DNA of 64,000 nt from an uncultured Acidimicrobiales bacterium (GTDB lineage Bacteria; Actinomycetota; Acidimicrobiia; Acidimicrobiales; SZUA-35): NCBI GenBank assembly GCA_938002965.1, contig CALKZY010000037.1:51878-115877 (forward strand). The letters are read 5' to 3'. How positions within the stretch are numbered: the stretch's first letter is position 1; the number at the start of each line of letters is the position of its first letter. Shown here piece after piece: positions 40,013 through 49,531 of this stretch. Below the pieces are notes generated by a model that saw nothing but the letters and a program-made list of their open reading frames with translations, searched no databases and had not been told where the DNA came from. A program made the translations under genes and the position numbers.

Positions 40013-40208
40013 CCGGGCCTTGGAGAGGTCACCAGAATCTTTGAAATCCCCAAGGTTGGCCACCGAAACTCTTTGATACCCCCAGGGTTTCCCGACTATC
40101 CCCTTTTAGTCCACGGGTTTTCCACCGGGGAATCCACAGGGATGAGCGGCGTGCCAGCTCTGCGACTCTGCCGACCTAATGACTCTGTGACTCTGTGACT
40201 CTGCCGAC

Positions 40209-40979
40209 TTAACGACCCTGCCAATGCGGGGCCCGTTTCTCCGCCCACGCAGCCCGGCCTTCGTTTGCGTCGTTGGTGGCTTGAGCGACCTTGCGCATTG
40301 TTTCACCGAAGCGGACGGATTCGATCCAACCCATTTCGCCAGCTCGCCAAGCCACCTCTTTGGTGGCTCGTTGGGCCAACGGTGCCGCTTTGGTCAGAGT
40401 TTCGGCCCATTGTCGGGCTTCGGCAAGAACTCGATCGTGGCCGACAACTCGCCAAGCCAAACCGACATCGTGGGCTCGCTGAGCGTCGATCGGTTCGCCG
40501 GTGAGAAGGAGCTCCATGGCGTTGGCCCAGCCAATGCGTCGGGGGAGACGGATCGACCCGACGATGGTGGGAATGCCCAGCTTCACCTCGGGGTAGCTGA
40601 AGGTGGCCCGCTCGGAAGCGATCACGAAGTCACAGAACAGGACTCCGGTGAGTCCGTAGCCGACACAGGGTCCGTTGACCGCGGCGATAGTGGGCTTGAA
40701 CAACTCGAGGCCGCTTTCGAACGAGTTGATGGTTGGCTTCTCCCAGAACGTTCCCGGGAAGACGCCGGTAGCTCCTGCTCCGTCCTTGAGGTCGGCTCCG
40801 GCGCAGAACACGTCGCCAGTGCCGGTCAGGATTGCCACCCAGGCGTCGTTGTCGGCCAGGAAATCATCCCAGGCCTGGTTCAGTTCCTGACGCATCCGTC
40901 CGTTGATGGCGTTGCGGGCGTCCGGTCGGTCGAGAGTGATGGTGGCGATGTGGTCGGAGACCTCGTAGAGGACGCTCAC
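40209..40979 (-). CDS. Enoyl-CoA hydratase/isomerase family protein
   Basis: ITLDRPDARNAINGRMRQEL, CAGADLKDG, AAVNGPCVGYGLTGVLFCDFVIASERATFSYPEVKLGI. Confidence 0.95.
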   Translation of the reverse strand: MSVLYEVSDHIATITLDRPDARNAINGRMRQELNQAWDDFLADNDAWVAILTGTGDVFCAGADLKDGAGATGVFPGTFWEKPTINSFESGLELFKPTIAAVNGPCVGYGLTGVLFCDFVIASERATFSYPEVKLGIPTIVGSIRLPRRIGWANAMELLLTGEPIDAQRAHDVGLAWRVVGHDRVLAEARQWAETLTKAAPLAQRATKEVAWRAGEMGWIESVRFGETMRKVAQATNDANEGRAAWAEKRAPHWQGR

Positions 40980-41368
40980 TTGGCTGCCATGTAGGACCGG
41001 TAGACGGTGATGAGGGCCTGCTTCTCCTCGTTGGTCAAATGAGGGTCTGCTTCGACCGCTTCTTCAACCGAGACCACCGTCTTGACGCCCTCGGTTGCAC
41101 GACGGAACAATCCGGCTCTGGTCATAAGCGTCTCGGGATCAACTCCCAACGCCTCGCCCACATTCTTCAGTACCCGTATAGAGGGCTGATGCAGTCCTCG
41201 TTCGATCTGGCTCAGGTAGGCGTTGGAGATATCGGCCATGCTTGACAGCTGTCGAAGCGACAGGTTGGCCAGCTCGCGTTGGGCACGGATGAACGGGCCG
41301 ACTGAAGGTGATTCGGTGTCGTCTGTGTTGTCTTGGTTGTTCGCGTCGGCGCTCTGTTTAGTAGCCAT
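40976..41368 (-). CDS. XRE-family HTH transcriptional regulator
   Basis: RAQRELANLSLRQLSSMADISNAYLSQIERGLHQPSIRVLKNVGEALGVDPETLMTRAGL. Confidence 0.9.
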   Translation of the reverse strand: MATKQSADANNQDNTDDTESPSVGPFIRAQRELANLSLRQLSSMADISNAYLSQIERGLHQPSIRVLKNVGEALGVDPETLMTRAGLFRRATEGVKTVVSVEEAVEADPHLTNEEKQALITVYRSYMAAK

Positions 41369-41538
41369 GGTGCACCTCGTACGTTAGTTGATCGGAAGAC
41401 GGCTCAAAAGCGAGCTATGCCGCAGAACCTGGAATCGACTCCTAGAACTGCGGCATAGGTGAGCCCGATCGGACAAGCGAGGTGGTGTTCGTCCGGACGG
41501 GCATTCCCGACGTCGAGAGGTCGGGACTCAGAGAAGTC

Positions 41539-42123
41539 CTACTTGGACGAAGCCTTCTTGCTGGCCGGTTTCTTGCTGGCTGCCTTCTTGGCGGTTTTCT
41601 TGGCCGTTTTCTTGGCCGTTTTCTTGGCGGTGGCCGTGCTCTTGGTGGCGGCCTCTTTGGCGGCCGGGGCTGCGCTCAGAATACGGTCGGCGAATTGACG
41701 CTGGTTGTCCATCACTCGGTCGGTCAGGTGGCGCTGGTTCTCGATGACGGTGTTGGCCATCTCGAAGTAGCCATCCACCCACTCGGTTGGAACGGTCAGA
41801 CGCTCGGTGACCTGTTCGGTGGCTCTCTCAACGTAGGGGAGGACGGTGTCGGCGCCGGGCACGGCGGACAGGTCGACGCGGGCGACTGCTCGCTGGTAGC
41901 CGTCGGTGATGGTCTTGTAGCCGGTTTTGTAGCCCGCCGATACCACACCGTAGCCCTCGGTTACGAGACCCTGAGCCTGTTCGAACAGCGCCGAGTACTG
42001 TTCCTGAGCGCGGGCGGCGGTGTCGGTGACGGTTTCGTTGACGGCTTTGTTGAGGGTGGCCGTCACGGTCTTGGTGGCGTTTCCGACGTACTTTGGGAGA
42101 TCGCTGGGGTTCGGGGTTTCCAT
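41539..42123 (-). CDS. HBHA-like protein: amphipathic helical body with histone-like Lys/Ala tail
   Basis: C-terminus TAKKTAKKTAKKTAKKAASKKPASKKASSK; helical YVGNATKTVTATLNKAVNETVTDTAARAQEQYSALFEQ body; ATG at 42123. Confidence 0.7.
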   Translation of the reverse strand: METPNPSDLPKYVGNATKTVTATLNKAVNETVTDTAARAQEQYSALFEQAQGLVTEGYGVVSAGYKTGYKTITDGYQRAVARVDLSAVPGADTVLPYVERATEQVTERLTVPTEWVDGYFEMANTVIENQRHLTDRVMDNQRQFADRILSAAPAAKEAATKSTATAKKTAKKTAKKTAKKAASKKPASKKASSK

Positions 42124-42309
42124 GATAAGTCTCTTAAGTTCTCGGGTGCTGACTGTGGTGTTAGCACGGATTTGTTGGCCGATTGCTTGACTTCTCGACC
42201 GTGTTGTTAACTTTACCAAGCACTGCTCGAAATGTCTAGCGTCCTGATTGGGATATCAAGCGACATGGGTCACATGAGCCGAAACAGTCCCAGCTTGACG
42301 GCTTGTTGT

Positions 42310-42792
42310 TCAGCCGTCGACGGGAGCCAGCACGAAGTGACCGTGACTGGCAGCCACCGGAGTGGAGCGATCCTGCTGCCACAATTCGCAGCGAACGTTC
42401 GCAACCCGGCGGCCTCGACGAGTGACGATGGCCTGCCCGAACGTTTTCCGGTCGGCACGGGTCGGTCTCAGGTAGTCAATAGAGATGTCGACTGTCTTGG
42501 GCAACCGCTCGCAGTCGGTGTCATGTAGCAGTTGCAGTACAGCGGTGAACTCCAACATTGCGCCAACAACGCCGCCGTGAACCGCAGGCAGATTTTGGTT
42601 ACCGGTCAAATGTTCGCTGGCCGGCAGTTCGGTGATGACCTCTTCGCCCATTTGGCGGACGTCGAGTCCGAGGAATTGGGCGTAGGGGATTCGGTCGACC
42701 AGGAGCGATAGATCAATGGGTTCACCATCGGTCCGGATGTCTCGCACGAAGTGTCCCAGGCCGCTGGTTGACTTGGGCTTGCTGTCGGACAT
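42310..42792 (-). CDS. PaaI-family hotdog thioesterase
   Basis: NLPAVHGGVVGAMLEFTAVLQLLH...ISIDYLRPTRADRKTFGQAIVTRRGRRVANVRCEL. Confidence 0.85.
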   Translation of the reverse strand: MSDSKPKSTSGLGHFVRDIRTDGEPIDLSLLVDRIPYAQFLGLDVRQMGEEVITELPASEHLTGNQNLPAVHGGVVGAMLEFTAVLQLLHDTDCERLPKTVDISIDYLRPTRADRKTFGQAIVTRRGRRVANVRCELWQQDRSTPVAASHGHFVLAPVDG

Positions 42793-43229
42793 CAGCCGAC
42801 CTTCCGGTTGGGCGTGCCCATCATGAACGCCGCCGTACTGATGGCCACCGGGTCCTCGATGACGGAATCATAAGCCCGGGCCCTAATAAAGGAAATGGTC
42901 CGGGTGTTCTTCACCATCTCGGCCCGGGCGATGATGTCCCGTCCTGCTGTGGCTGGTCGCAAGTAGTCGATTCGCAGGTCGAGCGTGGCGATCGCCGCTC
43001 CACCTGGCTCGATGGCCCCCGGCCTGGCAATGAACCCCGAGGCGTTGTCCAGCAGCGCGGTGATGGCCCCGCCATGAACCACCCCCGAGTCGGGATCGCC
43101 GATCAGGTGATCGGCGTACGGCAGGAGGATCTCGATGAAGTCTTCCTCTACGCCGTAGCAGCGCAGCCCCAATGCGTTGGCATGCGGGATGGACTGGAGA
43201 TGTTGGTTGACGATGGCTGAAGTGAACAT
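42792..43229 (-). CDS. PaaI-family hotdog thioesterase (paralogue, translationally coupled)
   Basis: SGVVHGGAITALLDNASGFIA...LDLRIDYLRPATAGRDIIARAEMVKNTRTISFIRARAY; TGATG junction. Confidence 0.85.
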   Translation of the reverse strand: MFTSAIVNQHLQSIPHANALGLRCYGVEEDFIEILLPYADHLIGDPDSGVVHGGAITALLDNASGFIARPGAIEPGGAAIATLDLRIDYLRPATAGRDIIARAEMVKNTRTISFIRARAYDSVIEDPVAISTAAFMMGTPNRKVG

Positions 43230-43265
43230 AGTTACAGTGGGTGGGCGTTCGCCGCCACCTGCACC

Positions 43266-44480
43266 TTATGACCCGAACGTGCCCTCGTCGAAACCAAGAC
43301 CGAGATCGCCCGACGCCAGAATGCTGTCGGCCGGCGGAGCGGAAATGTCAACCGGGGCCCCAAGGTCGAACAGTTCGAACTCGAACGTGACCGACGTGAG
43401 GCCCATGTCGCTGAGGTCACTATCAGCTGAGGTGGTTGTGTCATCCATCGTCATGTAGATCTTGCGGGCCAGGCCTTGCTCGTCCACCCAAAGGTCGATG
43501 GTCTGATTATCAAGGGCTCCGAGTTCAGCCAGTTCCTCGGACGAGAGTTCTTCGTCCGCGGCTGCAGCCATCGCCTCGGCGTCCATTATCACTCGGTAGT
43601 GAGTGGTGGCTGCGCCGCGAACAGTGTCCGGTCCAAGGTCTTCGACGATGGCGTCGGCGTCGCGAAGCTGATCGAGTAGATCGGTGGGGAGGATGTCGTC
43701 GGTCAGGCCGCCGGCCCCGAGATCATCCGCTGCACCACCTAGGTCGTCCGAGGTTCCTTCGATCCACAGGTCCGAAGCCGGGATGGATGTGGCCGAAGCA
43801 TCAGGGGAGAACGAGGCGAACAACGAGGTGATAAAGGGCCACTGAAGGTAGCCGATGTCACCCATGTTGATGAGGCGGATGGGTTGGTCGAACATGCCGG
43901 GGAACATCCCCAAGGCCATCAAGGGATCGTCGCCTGATGATTCGTTGTCCATGAGGTCGCCGACCTGCGACATGTCTATGGTCAACTCAGTGGCGTCATT
44001 GTCGAGGTCAAAACTGCCTTCTAGCAGGATGCTGGCTTCGCTTTGGCCGGAATCGGGCTCAAGGGCACCGGTGAGGCGACCCTCGAACCTGCCGGTCGAA
44101 GCTGCTTCGGTGTCGGCCACCACGGCTGCCAGAATCAGCTGGCCTTCAGCTGAGTCGAGGGTGGTGGCAGGGGGCGTGGAAGCATCAGGCTCACCTGTGG
44201 TGGAACCACCGCTATCGGCCACCGCCGTTGTATCCGACGATTCGGACTTGAGCGTTGCGGGGGTTGCATCGCTGGAGCCGGATTCGCTCGGCGGTTCTCC
44301 GTTGGCGTTGTTGTCGTTCTCCGCGGTGTCGTCGAGTGACGCAACCTCAGAGCTGACAACATCACCAACTTCGCCGTTAGAGCCTTGGTCGATGGCTTGA
44401 ACGTCTGGTTCTGACTGCCCGCAGGCAGCGGCGATGAGGGCAAGTGCGACGAGCAGGTAGGTCAGTCGGAACTTGTTCAC
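43266..44480 (-). CDS. Lipoprotein, LppX/LprG-like or similar (GTG start 44480)
   Basis: Lipoprotein signal VNKFRLTYLLVALALIAAACG; ectodomain with ILLEGSFDLDNDATELTIDMSQVGD and IDLWVDEQGLARKIYM. Confidence 0.7.
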   Translation of the reverse strand: MNKFRLTYLLVALALIAAACGQSEPDVQAIDQGSNGEVGDVVSSEVASLDDTAENDNNANGEPPSESGSSDATPATLKSESSDTTAVADSGGSTTGEPDASTPPATTLDSAEGQLILAAVVADTEAASTGRFEGRLTGALEPDSGQSEASILLEGSFDLDNDATELTIDMSQVGDLMDNESSGDDPLMALGMFPGMFDQPIRLINMGDIGYLQWPFITSLFASFSPDASATSIPASDLWIEGTSDDLGGAADDLGAGGLTDDILPTDLLDQLRDADAIVEDLGPDTVRGAATTHYRVIMDAEAMAAAADEELSSEELAELGALDNQTIDLWVDEQGLARKIYMTMDDTTTSADSDLSDMGLTSVTFEFELFDLGAPVDISAPPADSILASGDLGLGFDEGTFGS

Positions 44481-44744
44481 GAGTTCTCCGTCGATGGGTC
44501 TGCCAACGGGACGGTCGTCTTCGCTGGGGCTGTCCGCTGGTGGGATGACAACCATCGTCCTGTCGGTGTGAATCAACAATATCTTGACCTGTCTGTTCTG
44601 TGTCGGCGGCGTTGTGCCGCGGCTCAGGTCTGTCGTGTCGACAATCTTGTATCTCAAACCCCTTTGATGTGTCTGGCTAACTAGGACTACGATCCGCGAT
44701 GGTTGCGCTCACAACCATTGCCGGCCATACGGAGGGAAAAGTCC

Positions 44745-46646
44745 ATGGCGACCCGAGGATGGGAAAGCATTGTCTTCAATCAGGACGGCGAGAGTCGTCC
44801 TTTGGCGTATTTACGAGGATCCGTTGTCGTAAACCTCGAGTTAGGAATCGGCGAGCTTGCTGCTCAAGACCTCGTCCAGAATGATCCTGGCTCCAGACGG
44901 GCTCACCGGGTGAGCGTGATCGATCGTCGGCTATCGGAGCTGTTGACCAGGTATCCGGGACGGGTCTTGCTTCCGATGACCCTTGAACCAGTGCTGGTTG
45001 ATTGTGTGGAACGGGCCAACCAAGGGTCTGTTGACCAGACGTCAGGCGGCAAAGATCTTCCGGAGGGCGCAACTGACGGAGCCGAGTTAGGGGTAGAAGC
45101 TTTCCGAGTGGGCCTAATTCGAGATGCTGCGAGACAGCATGGCTTCATCGAGGTCTCGGCCTACAAACGTGGCGAACTGGAGTGGGGCCCCGATTCGTTC
45201 GAGGATCGCCGCCGTCGGGCCGAATGGCGGGCCGAGCGGGAGCTCCGATTCGTCGGCGAGCTTCGAGCCTTGGGCTTCGAAGCGCAACTGACCCACGTCT
45301 ACTTTGCCAACAGCACCCCGCCGTCATTCACTGCAAATCCGGCGACGTTTGCTAATCCGGCAACCTTTGCTAATCCCGCTACCTTCGCCAACCCAGCCAC
45401 CTTCGCCAATCCGGCGACGTTTGCCAATCCGGCGACGTTTGCCAACCCTGCCTTGGCATTGGCCGCCTCCGGCATCTGCTCTTGTGATGCCAACAAGGCA
45501 TTCGGTAAGGCTCGGACGTTTGACCCGCCGGATCGAGCCGGCTTCCACTATGTGCGGGCAGAAATGGATATCCCGACAACCGCCGAACTGACCGGAAACC
45601 CCGACGAGTTTCTACCAAGTATCGATGTTCCCCCTGACGCCGTCGGTAGTTCCTGGCCGGCACTCGAGCCTCCTAACCCGGCGCCGACAGATTGGCCGAA
45701 GCCACCTCCGGCAGGCTGGCCCAGCTCCCTGGATGATCAGATCCCGATCGTGATCCTTGACACCTTCGAGTGGGACAACGAGACCTACGGCGACTTCTTG
45801 GCCGAGGCCGAGTCGGAGATCGTTGCTCGTTTCCCTGAGTTCATTGGGTACGACCAAGCGGTGGCGACCTTCGCCGCCGATTTGAACGGCGAGGGCACGA
45901 TTGACCCGGTCTGTGGACACCATCGCTTTGTCGCTGACATTGTTCAGCGTGTGTGCAAGGAGGCCTACGTAGTTCACATGCCGGTGATGACCAACTTCGG
46001 TATCTCAGTGGATCCGCTTGTGGCCGAACGCTTGGATCAAGTTGACCGCTTGTTCGGGGACAAGGTCGGGATCATTAACATGTCGTTCGGCGGCTACACC
46101 TATGCCAACGAACCTCCCCTGGCCACTGGGCTTGTCATCGAGCGTTTGAAGAGTAAAGGCTGGGTCGTGGTGGCTTCGGCCGGAAACAGCGCTAGTTGCA
46201 GGCCACAGTGGCCGGCGGCAAACCGCGATGTGATAGGCGTCGGAGCGATCGGACCTCAGGGCGCAGCACCATTCACCAACTTTGGCGGCTGGGTTGATTG
46301 TTGCGCTCCGGGGGTCTCGCTGGTGGCCAGGAACCCTCCAGCGAATCTTCGACTAGACGGTGAGCCAGCCGGTCCTGACGCTGACGTCCCCGAATTGGAT
46401 AGCGCAGTCGAAGGCACAGTCGAATGGGCCGCCATCGAATGGAGTGGAACCTCGTTCGCGGCTCCGGCCGTGAGCGCTTCGCTGGCCTGTCGGGCGGCCG
46501 AGATTCTTGCCGACAACCCGGCAGCCGCAGGCATCACCGATCGAGAGCGACGAGAAGAGGCATTGCGCTCTGCGGTCTATGAGCTCATTGACGACCCGGC
46601 CCTCGGTCGAATTCCGATGTTGGGTTCGATCATCAACGCCACCTGA
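44745..46646 (+). CDS. S8 subtilase-like serine peptidase without obvious signal peptide, carrying ANPATF hexapeptide repeat
   Basis: VILDTFEWDNE (Asp), CGHHRFVADIV (His), WSGTSFAAPAVSASLA (Ser, 46452-46454); RBS GGAGGG before ATG 44745. Confidence 0.85.
   Translation: MATRGWESIVFNQDGESRPLAYLRGSVVVNLELGIGELAAQDLVQNDPGSRRAHRVSVIDRRLSELLTRYPGRVLLPMTLEPVLVDCVERANQGSVDQTSGGKDLPEGATDGAELGVEAFRVGLIRDAARQHGFIEVSAYKRGELEWGPDSFEDRRRRAEWRAERELRFVGELRALGFEAQLTHVYFANSTPPSFTANPATFANPATFANPATFANPATFANPATFANPATFANPALALAASGICSCDANKAFGKARTFDPPDRAGFHYVRAEMDIPTTAELTGNPDEFLPSIDVPPDAVGSSWPALEPPNPAPTDWPKPPPAGWPSSLDDQIPIVILDTFEWDNETYGDFLAEAESEIVARFPEFIGYDQAVATFAADLNGEGTIDPVCGHHRFVADIVQRVCKEAYVVHMPVMTNFGISVDPLVAERLDQVDRLFGDKVGIINMSFGGYTYANEPPLATGLVIERLKSKGWVVVASAGNSASCRPQWPAANRDVIGVGAIGPQGAAPFTNFGGWVDCCAPGVSLVARNPPANLRLDGEPAGPDADVPELDSAVEGTVEWAAIEWSGTSFAAPAVSASLACRAAEILADNPAAAGITDRERREEALRSAVYELIDDPALGRIPMLGSIINAT
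45333..45455 (+). repeat. 18-bp / 6-aa (ANPATF) coding tandem repeat, 6 copies plus partial
   Basis: Copies at 45333, 45351, 45369, 45387, 45405, 45423 and partial at 45441, with synonymous codon differences. Confidence 0.95.
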
Positions 46647-46693
46647 CACCGATCACCAGTCCGACCAGAGAAATTTCGTCGAAGTCAACGACC

Positions 46694-49432
46694 GTGCTGA
46701 TCTACCATCAAACTATGGACTCGGCGGCGTCACCGTATGACCGAGACGCTTTGGCTTTCGCACGTCAGGTCGTCGAGGAAGCGAAGTCGTCACCGGAGCG
46801 CGGTCTCGCCTCGGCTTCAACTTTGGCGGTATCGGCTGACCCTCTGGAACGTGTGGCGGGGTTGTGGGCGCGAGGCACGGCTTACTACGAACAGGGCTTG
46901 AACCTGGAAGCCATCGAAGCCTTTCGAGCAGCGTTGGCAATCGATCACGTTGGGCTCGGCCAGTGGATCGCCGTCAGTCTTGCAGCGGCCGAAGTGGCTG
47001 CCGGGGATAGGGACGATGCGCGCCGCCGCCTTGAACCGATCGCTGCCTCGGCTGAAGATCATGAACTACAAGCGTCGGCGTCCGCCCAGCTCGGATTTCT
47101 GTCGATTCACGATGGCGAACCGCGCCGGGCCCTGCACTATCTCGAAGAAGCAGTCGCACTACTCGACCGGCGGCAGGCCGATCACCCGTTGTTGGCCCGG
47201 GCCTGGGGCAACGTTGGTGTATGTCATATGCTTCTCGGCCGGCTCCGGGAGGCCGAAGATGCGTGGCTGACTGCCCACCGACATGCGTCATTAGCGGATC
47301 AGGACTTGGTGATCGCTGGCCTTCAACAGAACCTGGCTTACACCCGCATGTGTCTCGGGGACCTGCCTGGGGCGATCGACTGTGGGCGCAAGGCGTTAGC
47401 GCTTTATCGCCAGTTGGGTGAAGCGGGGCGCAACTTGTCGACCTTGTACGACGATTTGGCCGAAATACATCGGTTCGCCGGGCTGAGCAAGGACGCTGTT
47501 CGCTTCGCCAGACTTTCGTTGTGGGTAGCTCGCCAGGGAACGAATCTTGAGAAGCAGAGCGATGCCGAGTTCCGAAGGGCGCGGTGTCTACTAGACACCG
47601 GCAACTATCGGGCCGCGGCCGCCAGCGCCCAAGCGGCGGCCGAGATGTTCGCCGTCGCTGACCGAACAGTGTGGGTTCGGCGAGCGCAACTTCTCGCCCT
47701 TGAAGCAGCGAGTAACAGGGTAGGTGACGATCAAGCTGTCGTTGACGCAACCACTCTCGGCGACACCGCCGCCGAGATCTCCGCTGAGCTAGTAGGGGCC
47801 GGGTGGATCGGCGAGTCGATGGCAGCGAGGAACATGGCAGCCCAGTTGATCGCCGAACGGGGAGATATCGAACTCGCACGGCGGGTGCTTTCCGATAATC
47901 CGTCCCCGGCGGTCATCGCGTCCGAGAACATGTCCGACCGGCTGGAGGCGATCTACAGCGCGGCACTCTCCAGCAGGCTGTCGGGCCAGGACTGCGCCCC
48001 GATGCTTGTCGAGGCCCGACGGCTAGTTGAGGAGAGCCGGTCCGGGCTGGTTGATCCCGAGCTTCGGGCTGGGGTGGCCCGGCAGCTGGCCCGATTCCGA
48101 GATCTTGACGTAGATCAGGTCGTCGACGGGCTAGCGGATAGCTGGGCCCTCGTCGAAGCCGATGAGCGATGGCGAGGCATGTCGGACAACAGTGGGTTGT
48201 CGCCATCGAGTCAACCCGATGATGGGGACTTGCTTTCGGAGCTGAGGCTTCTTCATCAGAAGCGAACGCTTGCTACCGAGCGTGACGCCGACGTAGACGA
48301 TCGGATTCTGGAAGTGGAGCGGGAGATCCGCGAGCGGTCGATGGCTCGTACTGCCCACCATCCCGAGACTCATCAAGAGTCGGCCCTCAAGTACGATCGC
48401 CATTTGTTGCAGGAGCGACTAGACGCCGCGGCAGAAAGTACCTCGGGCACCTCGGTGGTCGTCTCGTTTGTTGTTCACCGGGGAACGTTATATGGAGCCG
48501 GGTTCAACGTGGAAGGTGAGGAGCGCACTGAAGGGGTTTGGACGGTCGGACCGGTAGATGACGTGAAGTCGGTGGTTGATCGCGCTTCGGGCGATTTCGC
48601 TCGTTTGCCGTCAAGCCCGTCGCACTCACGTACCGCTAAGGCGACGTGGCAGGCTCTCAAGGCCGACTATCGCCAGCTCGCAAAGCGAATGTTCGGCCAC
48701 CGTGTCGGTCACGGTCGAGCGTTGGTTGTTGCGCCGCCGTTCGAGTTGGGAGCCGTTCCGTGGAGTCTGATCGCTGATCAGGCATCAACAGTCTCTGTAG
48801 TGGGGAGTGTTGCCCAGTGGTGTCGTGAACTTGTGCCTCAACCTCCAGCTTCGGTGACTCTGGTGTCGGGACCTGACCTTCCGCAAGCATCCGTTGAAGT
48901 TGACGCAGTCAACGCCTGCTTCAAGGGCGCTGATGTGTCGGTGATCGAGGGGGATGGCGCCAGATCCGGGGATCTATTGTCCGCCCTGGGCTCTCGTGAT
49001 CTGGTGCATGTGTCCGCCCACTGTTCGTTTCGTGATGACAGCGTGATGTTCTCGTCGATCGAGATGGTCGACGGCCCGGTGCCTATCTACGAGCTGGGGC
49101 GCCTAAGAGACACACCGTCTTTGGTCGTGCTCGCCGCTTGCGGTGCCGGACGCTGGCAGGGCGTGGGCTCCGCCCAGTGGTTGGGGATCGTGCCGGAGCT
49201 TCTGCGCTCGGGAACCGACTGTCTGGTCGCGCCGATTCAGGCGGTGGCCGACAGCGACGCAGGCACGGTCATGGCCGAGTTCTATCGGCACCTTCGACAG
49301 CTCGGGGCTGCCGGGGCCTTAGCCGCGACCCAGACCGCTCTGGCTGACGCCTCGCCCCGGGTGCAGGCCGCAGCTCATTCGTTTGTGGTGTTCGGCACCG
49401 CCTCGGCCGGCTGTGGCTCTGCCTCGACGTAA
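46694..49432 (+). CDS. TPR-CHAT protein (caspase-like CHAT protease with N-terminal TPRs)
   Basis: TPR-like helical repeats (ASAQLGFLSIHDGEPRRALHYLEEAVALLDRR); CHAT dyad VHVSAHCSF (His 49019-49021) and VVLAACGAG (Cys 49139-49141). Confidence 0.9.
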   Translation: MLIYHQTMDSAASPYDRDALAFARQVVEEAKSSPERGLASASTLAVSADPLERVAGLWARGTAYYEQGLNLEAIEAFRAALAIDHVGLGQWIAVSLAAAEVAAGDRDDARRRLEPIAASAEDHELQASASAQLGFLSIHDGEPRRALHYLEEAVALLDRRQADHPLLARAWGNVGVCHMLLGRLREAEDAWLTAHRHASLADQDLVIAGLQQNLAYTRMCLGDLPGAIDCGRKALALYRQLGEAGRNLSTLYDDLAEIHRFAGLSKDAVRFARLSLWVARQGTNLEKQSDAEFRRARCLLDTGNYRAAAASAQAAAEMFAVADRTVWVRRAQLLALEAASNRVGDDQAVVDATTLGDTAAEISAELVGAGWIGESMAARNMAAQLIAERGDIELARRVLSDNPSPAVIASENMSDRLEAIYSAALSSRLSGQDCAPMLVEARRLVEESRSGLVDPELRAGVARQLARFRDLDVDQVVDGLADSWALVEADERWRGMSDNSGLSPSSQPDDGDLLSELRLLHQKRTLATERDADVDDRILEVEREIRERSMARTAHHPETHQESALKYDRHLLQERLDAAAESTSGTSVVVSFVVHRGTLYGAGFNVEGEERTEGVWTVGPVDDVKSVVDRASGDFARLPSSPSHSRTAKATWQALKADYRQLAKRMFGHRVGHGRALVVAPPFELGAVPWSLIADQASTVSVVGSVAQWCRELVPQPPASVTLVSGPDLPQASVEVDAVNACFKGADVSVIEGDGARSGDLLSALGSRDLVHVSAHCSFRDDSVMFSSIEMVDGPVPIYELGRLRDTPSLVVLAACGAGRWQGVGSAQWLGIVPELLRSGTDCLVAPIQAVADSDAGTVMAEFYRHLRQLGAAGALAATQTALADASPRVQAAAHSFVVFGTASAGCGSAST

Positions 49433-49531
49433 GGTCTTTGTCGGTATCTGTATCAGAGGTCGTGGCTGCGACGTCGGGGGTGTATGAGGTTGTTGGCTGA
49501 TAACAAGCCTGAGTGCTATCGTTCCGGCGAT

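Noticed and set aside
40150-40215. GACTCTG-type short repeats as a regulatory array
   Set aside because: Only a few imperfect 8-bp units downstream of the enoyl-CoA hydratase; no dyad or promoter context to support function.
45333-45455. Possible CRISPR array
   Set aside because: Contiguous 18-bp in-frame coding repeats without spacers.
46694-49432. Type III-E CRISPR TPR-CHAT (Csx29-like) effector
   Set aside because: No gRAMP/Cas7-11, Cas1/Cas2 or CRISPR array anywhere in the window; the partners are a sigma factor and a subtilase.
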